From assembly GCF_019219065.1 (NCBI RefSeq), contig NZ_JAHUWK010000001.1, positions 248,001 to 312,000 on the forward strand: a stretch of DNA of 64,000 nt, given 5' to 3'. The DNA is from Duganella sp. sic0402 (GTDB taxonomy: Bacteria > Pseudomonadota > Gammaproteobacteria > Burkholderiales > Burkholderiaceae_D). Made by a program: the position numbers and the translations under genes. The notes beneath the pieces were generated by a model. It was not told the origin of the DNA. It saw only the letters and a list, made by a program, of their open reading frames with translations, and did not search any database. Positions 8,423 to 16,316 of the stretch are shown piece by piece (position 1 is the stretch's first letter; every line of letters starts with the position of its first letter).

Positions 8423-9743
8423 GCCACGCCTCCGGCACTGGCACAATGCAGATATTCATCGTGCGGCCATCTTCCGACAGCATGGCGGACTGGATCTGGA
8501 TACGCGTGCCATCCGCGTTGAAGGTGGGATGTGGATGATCCGCCGCTGTGGTGCGGTGGCCGGTGGTCAGCATCATCATTTCACGCGTACGGCGATCGAT
8601 CAGGTAGACCGAGCGGCTGAAATCGTCACCCACAGCCCAACGCCCATCCGACGAGCCATGTACATGCCACAAGCCGCTTCCCGCCGGCGTCTGCCCGGCG
8701 ATGGTCATCTCGCGCGTGCGCAGATTGACGATGGCCAGCCCGGTAGGCTTTTCGCGCGTGCCGGTCTTGCCCCAGCCATCGTCCTGGCCAGGATTGGCGC
8801 CATCGACGCTGGTGCCGGGCGCGCCGGCCACGCCTGGCGCCGGACGGTGGCCCATGATCGCCATCGCCACCTCATCCTTGCTGATCACCGCCTCGTGCGT
8901 CACCCATTCATACGGCGCCTCCGGGTATAGCGGCCGCAAGCCGCTGCCATCGGCCATCACGGTCCAGGTGCGCTGCGGCGACTTGCCGCCAGTCTCCCAG
9001 CAAAACACGATCTCGCCCGGATTGAACAGATTGGCCTGAATATGCCCGATCTGGAACGGCACCGACACCACATGGCGGAACTCGCCAGTACGCAGGTTCA
9101 TGCGGGCGATGCCGTTCGGCCCCGCGCCCATCTTGCGCGGACCGAAAGCCGGCTCGATGGTGGTCCCTGGCGCCAGATGGCGCGCCGCCTCGCCGGGGCC
9201 AACGCGGAAATACACCCATTCCTCATCCGCATCCAGCGCCATATCGCCACCGGCTTCCAGCTCGGCTGGCGTGGTGCCCGCCACGCGCTGATACGTAGCG
9301 GCGGATTTCAGCGTGCCGGCGGCGCTGTCGGCAAACACGCGCGCCAGGTCTACCTCGACGATCTGCAACTGCCTGGCGCCGGCCACTGGCCGCATGAAGT
9401 ACAGCTTCATCGACTTGCGCGCCAGGTTCAGCATGCCGGTATAGCCGCCTTCGCTGACCTGCACGATATCGCCGCTCTGCTCGTTGACGGCAACTGCTTC
9501 CTTGCCGGCGATGTTGGAGCGGAACACCAGCCATTGACCGTCTGAGGTCCATTGCGGATGGGTGGGATAGATTTTGGAATCGCCATGCGGCTTGCTGGTC
9601 AGGAAGGTCAGCATGGTGCCGGTGACCGGGTCTTTGACCAGCTTGCGTTCAGAAGGAAAGCGCTTGCCGATTTCGGCCTGCGCGGTAGCACATACCAGCA
9701 GGGCTGCGCACAGCAAAGCGTAGCGGGGGAATTTTATTTTCAT
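8412..9743 (-). CDS. ogl: Oligogalacturonate lyase-like protein (PL22), exported
   Basis: 443 residues with a signal peptide (about 1-23, ending TAQA). The start of the mature protein (GKRFPSERKLVKDPVTGTML.FLTS) and WTSDGQWLVFRS match PL22 oligogalacturonide lyases, seven-bladed propellers that split short oligogalacturonates into unsaturated ketouronates. A DHPHPTF motif gives H403 and H405, expected Mn2+ ligands, and GLWHVHGSSDGRWAVGDDFS is conserved too. The glutamine I expect three residues before the first HPH histidine is alanine here. Classical Ogl is cytoplasmic, whereas this one carries an export signal, placing the step in the periplasm. Its 5' leader holds a perfect inverted repeat. 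Confidence 0.82.
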   Translation of the reverse strand: MKIKFPRYALLCAALLVCATAQAEIGKRFPSERKLVKDPVTGTMLTFLTSKPHGDSKIYPTHPQWTSDGQWLVFRSNIAGKEAVAVNEQSGDIVQVSEGGYTGMLNLARKSMKLYFMRPVAGARQLQIVEVDLARVFADSAAGTLKSAATYQRVAGTTPAELEAGGDMALDADEEWVYFRVGPGEAARHLAPGTTIEPAFGPRKMGAGPNGIARMNLRTGEFRHVVSVPFQIGHIQANLFNPGEIVFCWETGGKSPQRTWTVMADGSGLRPLYPEAPYEWVTHEAVISKDEVAMAIMGHRPAPGVAGAPGTSVDGANPGQDDGWGKTGTREKPTGLAIVNLRTREMTIAGQTPAGSGLWHVHGSSDGRWAVGDDFSRSVYLIDRRTREMMMLTTGHRTTAADHPHPTFNADGTRIQIQSAMLSEDGRTMNICIVPVPEAWLKR

Positions 9744-9751
9744 GGGCCTGT

Positions 9752-9793
9752 CTGAAGGATGATATCGCGAGCGACAGATATATCATCCTTCAG
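9752..9793. promoter_or_regulatory. Perfect 14-bp inverted repeat in the leader of the PL22 gene
   Basis: Arms CTGAAGGATGATAT (9752-9765) and ATATCATCCTTCAG (9780-9793) are exact reverse complements separated by 14 bases. The element ends 8 bases before the PL22 start codon and lies 50 bases after the PCuAC stop codon. It could be an operator, a translation-controlling stem, or part of the copper operon's 3' end. No T-run follows on the minus strand, which argues against a simple terminator. Confidence 0.6.
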
Positions 9794-9841
9794 CAAGCCA
9801 GCTCAAGAGGGTTTCCAGTCACAAACGTGAGTGATTGCTGC

Positions 9842-10273
9842 TCAGTGTGCCGCTGCGTTGAGCGGCTTGACCGGCGCGTCGATCACCACCTTGCTGCGCA
9901 CCTTGTGCGCATCTTCAAACTCCAGCGTCAGCGGTACTTTGTCGCCATCCTTCAGCGGCTGTTTCAGGCCCATCAGCATCAGGTGGTAGCCGCCCGGAGC
10001 CAGCTTGACAGCCTGGCCGGCGGGCAGATCCAGCGACTGCATCTGGCGCATGCGCATCATGTCGTTATCCATTTTCATCTCATGGACTTCGACCGCGCCA
10101 GCGGCCGGCGAACTGGCGCCGACCAGCTTGCTTGCCTGGACCGAGGTCAGCGTCATGAAGGCGCCGGTCGCTTTTTGTGCGGCCACGGTGGCGCGCACCC
10201 ACTGTTCGCCGACGGTCACCTGGGCCAGGGCGGGCAGGGCTGCCATCAGCAGCAGGGAGAGCAGTTTTTTCAT
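9842..10273 (-). CDS. Periplasmic copper chaperone PCu(A)C
   Basis: 143 residues with a short signal peptide (about 1-17). The family copper motif H-X10-M-X21-H-X-M is fully present as H64, M75, H97 and M99. PCu(A)C binds Cu(I) in the periplasm and passes it, with SCO proteins, to the CuA site of cytochrome c oxidase. Its ATG overlaps the stop of the upstream SCO gene (ATGA, 10270-10273), which indicates coupled translation. DUF2946, SCO and PCuAC are all on the minus strand and form a copper-delivery operon. Confidence 0.93.
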   Translation of the reverse strand: MKKLLSLLLMAALPALAQVTVGEQWVRATVAAQKATGAFMTLTSVQASKLVGASSPAAGAVEVHEMKMDNDMMRMRQMQSLDLPAGQAVKLAPGGYHLMLMGLKQPLKDGDKVPLTLEFEDAHKVRSKVVIDAPVKPLNAAAH

Positions 10274-10881
10274 TGGAAGAGTCCTTTCAGGAAGCTAGTT
10301 TCTTTTTTGGGATGCATCAGCAGGCGCAGGTCGGCTGCGCACTCCTGGGCGGTTTGCGCGTGTTTCATCGCCAGGCGGATTTTGCCGCTTGCGTCAAACA
10401 CGTAGGTGAGGGCGGTATGGTCCATGGTGTAGGAACTGCCGCTCGGCACCTTGCGGTAAAAGATCTTGAAGTCCTTGGCGGCCTTGGCGGTCTGCTCCAG
10501 GTTGCCGCGCACGGCGACGAAACTGGGATCGAAGGCGCGCATGTATTCGGCCAGCAGCGGCGCGGTGTCGCGTTCCGGATCAACGGTGACGAACACCACT
10601 TGCAGCTGGTTGCCGTCGGCGCCCAGCAGGCGCTTGATTTCCACGGCGCGCGACAAGGCAGTCGGGCACACGTCCGGGCACTGGGTGAAGCCAAAGAACA
10701 GCATCACCACCTTGCCCTTGAAGTCGCGCAGCGAGGCTGGCTTGCCGTCGCCATAAAAGAGTTGATAATCGGGGCCGATATTGGCGCCGGTGATGTCGAT
10801 GGCGGTAAATCCGGCGGCATGCGCCGTGCCGGCTACCAGCGGCAGAGCGGCCAACGACGAAATAAAAGTACGGCGTTGCAT
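10270..10881 (-). CDS. SCO1/SenC-type copper chaperone
   Basis: 203 residues in a thioredoxin fold. The signature FGFTQCPDVCPT supplies the copper-binding C68-x3-C72, and H155 in YTMDHTALTYVFD is the third ligand. The N-terminus (MQRRTFISSLAALPLVAGTAHA) is a signal sequence with a twin-arginine-like start. SCO proteins reduce or metallate the CuA centre of cytochrome oxidase. It overlaps the PCuAC gene by 4 bases and lies 73 bp downstream of the DUF2946 gene. Confidence 0.93.
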   Translation of the reverse strand: MQRRTFISSLAALPLVAGTAHAAGFTAIDITGANIGPDYQLFYGDGKPASLRDFKGKVVMLFFGFTQCPDVCPTALSRAVEIKRLLGADGNQLQVVFVTVDPERDTAPLLAEYMRAFDPSFVAVRGNLEQTAKAAKDFKIFYRKVPSGSSYTMDHTALTYVFDASGKIRLAMKHAQTAQECAADLRLLMHPKKETSFLKGLFQ

Positions 10882-10954
10882 AATCTATCCTGTAAAGCGG
10901 ATGGTACGGATGCACGGCCGCGCGCGAGCGGCGCAGCGGTGCGGCTGTAGGAGA

Positions 10955-11356
10955 TCAGGCAAGCGCCGGCGGGCCGCGCGGCTGGGCTTCCGACCAGCGG
11001 ATGTGGCGCCACTGCGTCGCGGGGCGTGCAGCCGGATAAACGTCATGACCTGCCAGCACCGTCAGCAGTCCTGCCGCGACAGGCGGTGGCGCGTCGCCAC
11101 CAGCGTGCGCCGCGCATAGCATGCAATGCTTGAGCGCATGGCCGGCGTGGCCGTTCGGCATGTGTTTGCCGCTGCCGGCGATGCCGGCGGTGCTGAGCGG
11201 CGTGGCGCTGCAAATTTCCAGCGCCAGCGCATCGTCGCCACGCACGGTAGCCGCCTGGCTTAGCGCCGGCGCGAACAGATTCAGCAGGATCGTCATCGAG
11301 ACGATCAGGCTGAGCATGTTGGTCAAGCGGCGCCGGTGCTGGAAAAGAATAGGCAT
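10955..11356 (-). CDS. DUF2946 family protein, probable copper-related
   Basis: 133 residues with an N-terminal hydrophobic segment (about 12-35) and a His/Cys-rich middle (HMPNGHAGHALKHCMLCAAHAGG). That combination is typical of DUF2946 proteins, which commonly sit beside PCuAC, SCO and TonB copper-receptor genes. The HxxHALKHCMLC stretch looks metal binding. The specific role is unknown; a periplasmic copper-handling function is inferred from motif and operon position. Confidence 0.75.
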   Translation of the reverse strand: MPILFQHRRRLTNMLSLIVSMTILLNLFAPALSQAATVRGDDALALEICSATPLSTAGIAGSGKHMPNGHAGHALKHCMLCAAHAGGDAPPPVAAGLLTVLAGHDVYPAARPATQWRHIRWSEAQPRGPPALA

Positions 11357-11362
11357 GCGGCA

Positions 11363-11403
11363 ATTATAAAATAAAAAAGCCGCCTCCGTTTCCGGGGCGG
11401 CTT
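11363..11403 (-). terminator. Rho-independent terminator of the chemoreceptor gene
   Basis: Arms AAGCCGCC (11377-11384) and GGCGGCTT (11396-11403) form a perfect 8-bp stem. On the minus strand it is followed by a T-rich run, 18 bases after the chemoreceptor stop codon and just before the DUF2946 start. Confidence 0.88.
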
Positions 11404-11420
11404 GATGAGCGCAATCCAGC

Positions 11421-13436
11421 TTATTTCAGTGCCAGGTAATGCGGCTTGCTGGCGGACGCAACATTGCTGCCCAGCTTGAAGATCTTGACCACTTCTTCCA
11501 GCTCGTGCGCCTGATCCTGCAGCGCTTGTGCTGCTGCGGCGGCTTCTTCCACCAGGGCGGCATTCTGCTGGGTCACCTGATCCATCTGGGTGACGGCTTC
11601 GTGTACCTGGGCGATGCCTACGCGCTGCTCTTCGCTGGCGTTGCTGATCTCGGACATGATATCGGTCACGCGGCGCACGCTGTCCACCACTTCCTTCATG
11701 GTGCTGCCGGCCTGTTCCACCTGTTTGCTGCCGGTTTCGACCTTGCTGACGGAGTCGTCGATCAGTTCCTTGATTTCCTTGGCGGCGGTGGCCGAGCGTT
11801 GCGCCAGGTTGCGTACTTCCGAGGCGACCACGGCGAAGCCACGGCCTTGTTCGCCGGCGCGGGCGGCTTCCACTGCCGCGTTCAGCGCCAGGATGTTGGT
11901 CTGGAAGGCGATGCCGTCGATGACCGAGATGATGTCGGCGATCTTGCGCGACGAATCGGTGATCGAACCCATGGTCTCAACCACTTGCGCCACCACTTCG
12001 CCACCTTTGGCGGCGATGCCGGAAGCGGCCAGCGCCATCTGGTTGGCTTGCGACGCGTTCTCGGCGTTCTGGGTCACGGCGCTGCTCAGCTCTTCCATCG
12101 AGGCGGCGGTTTCTTCCAGGCTGGACGCCTGTTCTTCGGTGCGTTGCGACAGGTTCAGATTGCCTTGGGCGATCTCAGTGGAGGCGGTGGTGATTTGCTC
12201 GGCGCCGCTGCGCACTTGGCCAACCACGCCGGACAGGCTGTGGCTGATATTGTTCAGCGAACGCAGCACCAGGCCGATCTCGTCCTTGTTGTCGATTTCC
12301 AGCTGCACATCGAGGTCGCCGGCAGCGATGCGCTCGGCGGCTTCTTCGGCGCGCGCCAGCGGACGCGACACGACCGAGCGCACCAGCAGGAACAGCGCCA
12401 CGGCAAACACCGCCAGCGCGATCAGGCCCAGCAAAGCGTAGCGGTTGCGCAGCTGGCCGGCTTCGCGGGTGATTTCTTCGGTGTAGGTGCCGCCCACGAT
12501 CAGCCAGTTCCATGGCTTGAAGGTATGGTATTCGACCAGTTTCTCGCGTGGCGCAGCGCCGTCTTTCTCAACCCAGTCGTAAGTCATGCCGCCGGATTTA
12601 GTTTCCAGCATTTCCTTGATGAAGGAACGGCCATCGCTGCTCTTCAGGTCCAGCAGGTTTTCGCCTTCCTTGCTTGGGTGGACCAGGGCGTTGCCCAGGG
12701 TCTTGCCTTCAGCCGCGTTAATCACATAGATATAGCCGGTTTCGCCGATCTTGATGGCCTTGATTTTTTCTTTCAGCACTGCCATGTTGTTGGCGATGTC
12801 GAGGCCGATGAACAGCACGCCGATGGTCTTGCCATTGCTGTCCTTGACCGGGTCATACTGGGTGATGAAGGGCTTGCCGAACAGATTCGCCAGGCCGATG
12901 TAAGTATTGCCCGAACGCAGCACCTGATAGCTCGGGTGGCTGCGGTCCAGCTGGGTGCCGACCGCGCGGTCGCCGTTTTCTTTGCGCACCGTGGTGCTGA
13001 CACGGACGAAGTCCTCGCCGGTGGCGGCGAAGATGGTGACGATCACGCCGGTGTCATTGGTGAACTTGTCCGGAATGGTGAAATCGAGGTTCAGGGTCTT
13101 GCCGGCGTACTTCAGCGACGGCGTCGGCTTGCCGCCGATATCGACTGTGGTGGCCGGGTCCAGCGTGAACTGGCCGCCCTTGAATTCGGCGGCGAACAGG
13201 CGGGCGAAAGCCGACGCCTCATTCATCATGGCCGAATTGAACACTTCAACGGTGTTGCTGATGCCGCTGAGGTTGTAGGCCACGTTGGCGCGCGCGCGCT
13301 CTTTCAACATGGCTGCGGTACTCAGATTAATCAGGGTCAGCATGATGGCCAGAATCACGCTGATCAGGCCAAACGTAAAAACGGTAATCTTAGTACCGAC
13401 ACCCCAGTTGCGGGGATTCATCATTATTGTTTTCAT
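11421..13436 (-). CDS. Methyl-accepting chemotaxis protein with periplasmic Cache domain
   Basis: The ATG at 13436 gives 671 residues beginning [17 protein letters not shown] directly before the first membrane helix (about 16-40). A longer upstream start is possible but adds non-conserved residues. The periplasmic region (about 50-320) has Cache_3/Cache_2 features such as [15 protein letters not shown] and [14 protein letters not shown] second membrane helix (about 320-345), a HAMP domain and the signalling domain follow, the latter with hairpin tip [34 protein letters not shown]. There is no C-terminal CheR-docking pentapeptide. It should signal to CheA/CheW for flagellar taxis; the ligand is unknown. 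Confidence 0.92.
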   Translation of the reverse strand: MKTIMMNPRNWGVGTKITVFTFGLISVILAIMLTLINLSTAAMLKERARANVAYNLSGISNTVEVFNSAMMNEASAFARLFAAEFKGGQFTLDPATTVDIGGKPTPSLKYAGKTLNLDFTIPDKFTNDTGVIVTIFAATGEDFVRVSTTVRKENGDRAVGTQLDRSHPSYQVLRSGNTYIGLANLFGKPFITQYDPVKDSNGKTIGVLFIGLDIANNMAVLKEKIKAIKIGETGYIYVINAAEGKTLGNALVHPSKEGENLLDLKSSDGRSFIKEMLETKSGGMTYDWVEKDGAAPREKLVEYHTFKPWNWLIVGGTYTEEITREAGQLRNRYALLGLIALAVFAVALFLLVRSVVSRPLARAEEAAERIAAGDLDVQLEIDNKDEIGLVLRSLNNISHSLSGVVGQVRSGAEQITTASTEIAQGNLNLSQRTEEQASSLEETAASMEELSSAVTQNAENASQANQMALAASGIAAKGGEVVAQVVETMGSITDSSRKIADIISVIDGIAFQTNILALNAAVEAARAGEQGRGFAVVASEVRNLAQRSATAAKEIKELIDDSVSKVETGSKQVEQAGSTMKEVVDSVRRVTDIMSEISNASEEQRVGIAQVHEAVTQMDQVTQQNAALVEEAAAAAQALQDQAHELEEVVKIFKLGSNVASASKPHYLALK

Positions 13437-13845
13437 TGATATCTTTAGAAAAAGATGCTGCGGTTTGAGGTCGCTCGGAGTCGAGCTGCTCCGGGGGCGG
13501 GGGAGCAATGCGTAGGGCGAAGGCACTGCCGTCAGTGCTGCCAAGGCTGGGCCGTCAACGTGAAACTAAGACTAGAATGATAGCATATTTTTTCTGGTTG
13601 GCAATTAAACTGAAGAGCTTTTCAAATAATTTCTATTTATAAAACAATGACTTGTGTAGAAAATTGCACAGTGGTAAGTGTTTTTACTTAGTAAATTCGT
13701 GTTAAGAGTGTTTCGTTTCAGCCATCTTTAAGCTTGGACAGTGACACTGTGAAATACCTTCCCCGTAGCGGCGTGCCTATCCTGTAGAATGGAATCGCAC
13801 CGTTTATGTAACAAATCGATTAATAATATGTTTCGGAGTAAGCCG
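13437..13845. other. 409-bp A+T-rich divergent regulatory region between chemoreceptor and prc
   Basis: This is the only stretch over 300 bp without a gene. It is visibly richer in A+T than its surroundings, holds the predicted chemoreceptor promoter, and contains a perfect 13-bp palindrome (ACAGTGACACTGT) at 13738-13750. TAGAAT near 13785 could be a -10 box for prc, but no good -35 partner is evident. No convincing small ORF or structured RNA is seen. Confidence 0.5.
13577..13604 (-). promoter_or_regulatory. Sigma-70-like promoter for the chemoreceptor gene
   Basis: Read on the minus strand, TTGCCA (13599-13604) and TATCAT (13577-13582) are separated by 16 bases in an A+T-rich stretch. The predicted start site lies about 135 bases before the ATG. 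Confidence 0.45.
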
Positions 13846-16101
13846 ATGAAGAAGCAAATGCTGTTGGTGGCCGTGATGGCGGCTCTGTCAGTTCAGGCCG
13901 GCGCCGCCGCGCCAGAGAAAGCGGCGGACACCCCCCTCAAGCCCCTGGCGGGCCAAACCACGGCGGCGCGCTTCGCCTCCGTGGTCCTGAGCAAAGGCCA
14001 CTACAAGCCGCTGCCGCTGGACGACGCGATGTCGGAAAAAATCTTCGACCGCTATTTCAAGTCGCTGGACGCGGAGAAAATGTTCTTCACCCAGGCGGAT
14101 ATTGATCAGTATTCCATCGTGCGCACCCGCCTGGACGACGCGATCAATAACGAAAACCTCAGCGTGCCGTTTGCCATCTTCAATCTGTACCAGCAGCGTT
14201 TCAACGAACGCATCGCCTATGCGCGCGAACTGGTCAAGCAGGGCAAGTTTGAATTCACGTCAGACGAAACTTATCAGTACGACCGCGAGAAGGCCGACTG
14301 GACCAAGAGCGACGCCGAGGTCAAAGACCTGTGGCGCAAGCGTGTCAAGAACGAGTGGCTGCGCCTGAAACTGGCCGGCAAGGACGATAAAGCTATCCGC
14401 GAAACGCTGGACAAGCGCTATGAAGGCTATCTGAGCCCGTCGCGCAAGCTGACCAGCGAAGACGTGTTCCAGATCTTTATGAACGCGTATGCCATGTCGA
14501 TCGAGCCGCACACCAACTACCTGGGCCCGCGCGCCGCCGATAACTTCGATATCGCCATGCGCCTGTCGCTGGAAGGCATCGGCTGCGTGCTGCAATCGCG
14601 CGACGACTACACCGTGGTGCGCGAAGTGGTGACCGGCAGCCCGGCCGGCCTGTCCGGCAAGATCAAGGTCGGCGACAAGATCGTCGGCGTGGCCAAGGAC
14701 GAGAAGTCGCCGATGACCGAAGTCATGGGCTGGCGCCTGGACGATGTGGTGGCGCTGATCCGTGGCCCGAAAGACTCGACCGTCAAGCTGGAGATCATTC
14801 CGGCCGACGCCGGTCCGGACGGCAAGCACAGCTTCGTCACGCTGGTGCGCCAGAAGATCAGCATGGAAGAACAGTCGGCCAAGAAATCCATCTATGAAGT
14901 CAAGGATGGCAACGCCAAGCGCCGCGTCGGCGTGATTTCGCTGCCGACCTTCTATATGGACTTCGAGGCGCGCCGCAAGGGCGACAAGGACTTCAAGAGC
15001 GCCACCCGCGACATCTCGCGCCTGCTGACCGAGCTGAAGAAGGACAAGGTCGACAACGTGCTGATCGACCTGCGCAACAACGGCGGCGGTTCGCTGAGCG
15101 AGGCGGTGGAGCTGACTGGCCTGTTTATCGACAAAGGCCCGGTGGTGATGCAGCGTACCGGCGACAACAAGGTCGAGGTGGAAGCCGATACCAATCCCGG
15201 CATGGCCTGGGATGGCCCGATGGGCGTGCTGATCAACCGTGGCTCGGCCTCGGCATCGGAAATTTTTGCGGCAGCGATCCAGGATTACGGCCGTGGCGTG
15301 GTGATCGGCGAGCCGAGCTTCGGCAAGGGCACGGTGCAGACGCTGTTTGACCTGAACCGTTTCGCACCGGGCGATAAAACCCGTTATGGCGAGCTGAAGT
15401 ACACGGTGGCGCAATTCTTCCGCATCAACGGCGGCACCACCCAGCTGCGCGGCGTGACGCCGGACATCAAGCTGCCGACCATGGGCGACTCCGACCAGTA
15501 TGGCGAATCGAGCTACGAAAACGCCTTGCCGTGGACCCAGATCAAACCAGCGATCTATATTCCGGCCGGCGAGATCAAGGAAATCGTGCCGCTGCTGGAT
15601 AAAAAGCACGAAGCGCGCGTGGCCAAGGACAAGGACTTCCAGTACCTGGCCGAAGACATCGCGCTGGTGAAAAAGCAGCGCAAGGAGAATTCCGTCTCGC
15701 TCAACGAAGTGGTGCGCCGCAAGGAGCGTGACCAGCAGGAAGCGCGCGCCAAGCTGCGCGAAGCGCGTCTGCTGTCGCCAACCCCCGGCGCGGATGATCC
15801 TATCCTGGTGCCTGATCCTAAGGAAGCGCTGAACAAGGCGATTTCGGCCTCGGCCAAGACCGCCAACAGCAAAACGCCGCCGAAAGTGGCTGGTGTCAAA
15901 GGCGCACTGCGCAGCGACGACGGCCTGCAAGGCTCCGAGCGTTCGCTGGCTGCCGAGCTGGAAGCCGAGAAGCAGGCCAAGGCCGCCAAGGACGTGCTGC
16001 TGAACGAAGCGGTGCACATCATGGCGGATGAGGTTGGCCTGCTGAAGACCGACACCCGCATGGCGTCGCGCGTGCTGCCTTATGCTGCCGACAGCAAGTG
16101 A
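13846..16101 (+). CDS. prc: Tail-specific (carboxy-terminal processing) protease Prc
   Basis: The ATG at 13846 has GGAG seven bases upstream and opens a signal peptide (MKKQMLLVAVMAALSVQAGA). A farther upstream ATG is less likely. The 751-residue protein has the Prc order: N-terminal helical domain, PDZ domain (about 240-330), S41 protease core and DUF3340-type C-terminus. The serine-lysine dyad is predicted at S469 (in GSASASEIFAA) and K494 (FGKGTVQ), spaced by 25 residues as in E. coli Prc. It degrades or trims periplasmic proteins, including SsrA-tagged and lipoprotein substrates. A clear terminator follows, so it is probably monocistronic. Confidence 0.95.
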   Translation: MKKQMLLVAVMAALSVQAGAAAPEKAADTPLKPLAGQTTAARFASVVLSKGHYKPLPLDDAMSEKIFDRYFKSLDAEKMFFTQADIDQYSIVRTRLDDAINNENLSVPFAIFNLYQQRFNERIAYARELVKQGKFEFTSDETYQYDREKADWTKSDAEVKDLWRKRVKNEWLRLKLAGKDDKAIRETLDKRYEGYLSPSRKLTSEDVFQIFMNAYAMSIEPHTNYLGPRAADNFDIAMRLSLEGIGCVLQSRDDYTVVREVVTGSPAGLSGKIKVGDKIVGVAKDEKSPMTEVMGWRLDDVVALIRGPKDSTVKLEIIPADAGPDGKHSFVTLVRQKISMEEQSAKKSIYEVKDGNAKRRVGVISLPTFYMDFEARRKGDKDFKSATRDISRLLTELKKDKVDNVLIDLRNNGGGSLSEAVELTGLFIDKGPVVMQRTGDNKVEVEADTNPGMAWDGPMGVLINRGSASASEIFAAAIQDYGRGVVIGEPSFGKGTVQTLFDLNRFAPGDKTRYGELKYTVAQFFRINGGTTQLRGVTPDIKLPTMGDSDQYGESSYENALPWTQIKPAIYIPAGEIKEIVPLLDKKHEARVAKDKDFQYLAEDIALVKKQRKENSVSLNEVVRRKERDQQEARAKLREARLLSPTPGADDPILVPDPKEALNKAISASAKTANSKTPPKVAGVKGALRSDDGLQGSERSLAAELEAEKQAKAAKDVLLNEAVHIMADEVGLLKTDTRMASRVLPYAADSK

Positions 16102-16229
16102 GTTCTGATCAGCAAACCTCTGATATATGTTTGGTGAATCTCTACTATTGCTAAGATAAATTGGATTTATATGCGGCGACGCAGCATACTTCACTTGTCT
16201 CCTCTATCTCCTCCAAGGAAATAGACTTC

Positions 16230-16257
16230 AGCCCACTCCCTGAGTGGGCTTTTTTTT
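16230..16257 (+). terminator. Rho-independent terminator downstream of prc
   Basis: A perfect 9-bp stem (AGCCCACTC / GAGTGGGCT) with a 3-base loop is followed by a run of seven further T's. Confidence 0.92.
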
Positions 16258-16316
16258 GCCTGAACGCGGCTGACATCGGTTAGACTTTCCATTAGTCAAC
16301 GTTTAGGTATCGGCAA

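Noticed and set aside
11439-13439. 666-codon plus-strand frame opposite the chemoreceptor
   Set aside because: Antisense shadow; the minus strand encodes an unmistakable MCP with its own terminator.
14260-16194. 644-codon frame antisense to prc
   Set aside because: No motif and no ribosome-binding site; it mirrors the conserved Prc codon pattern.
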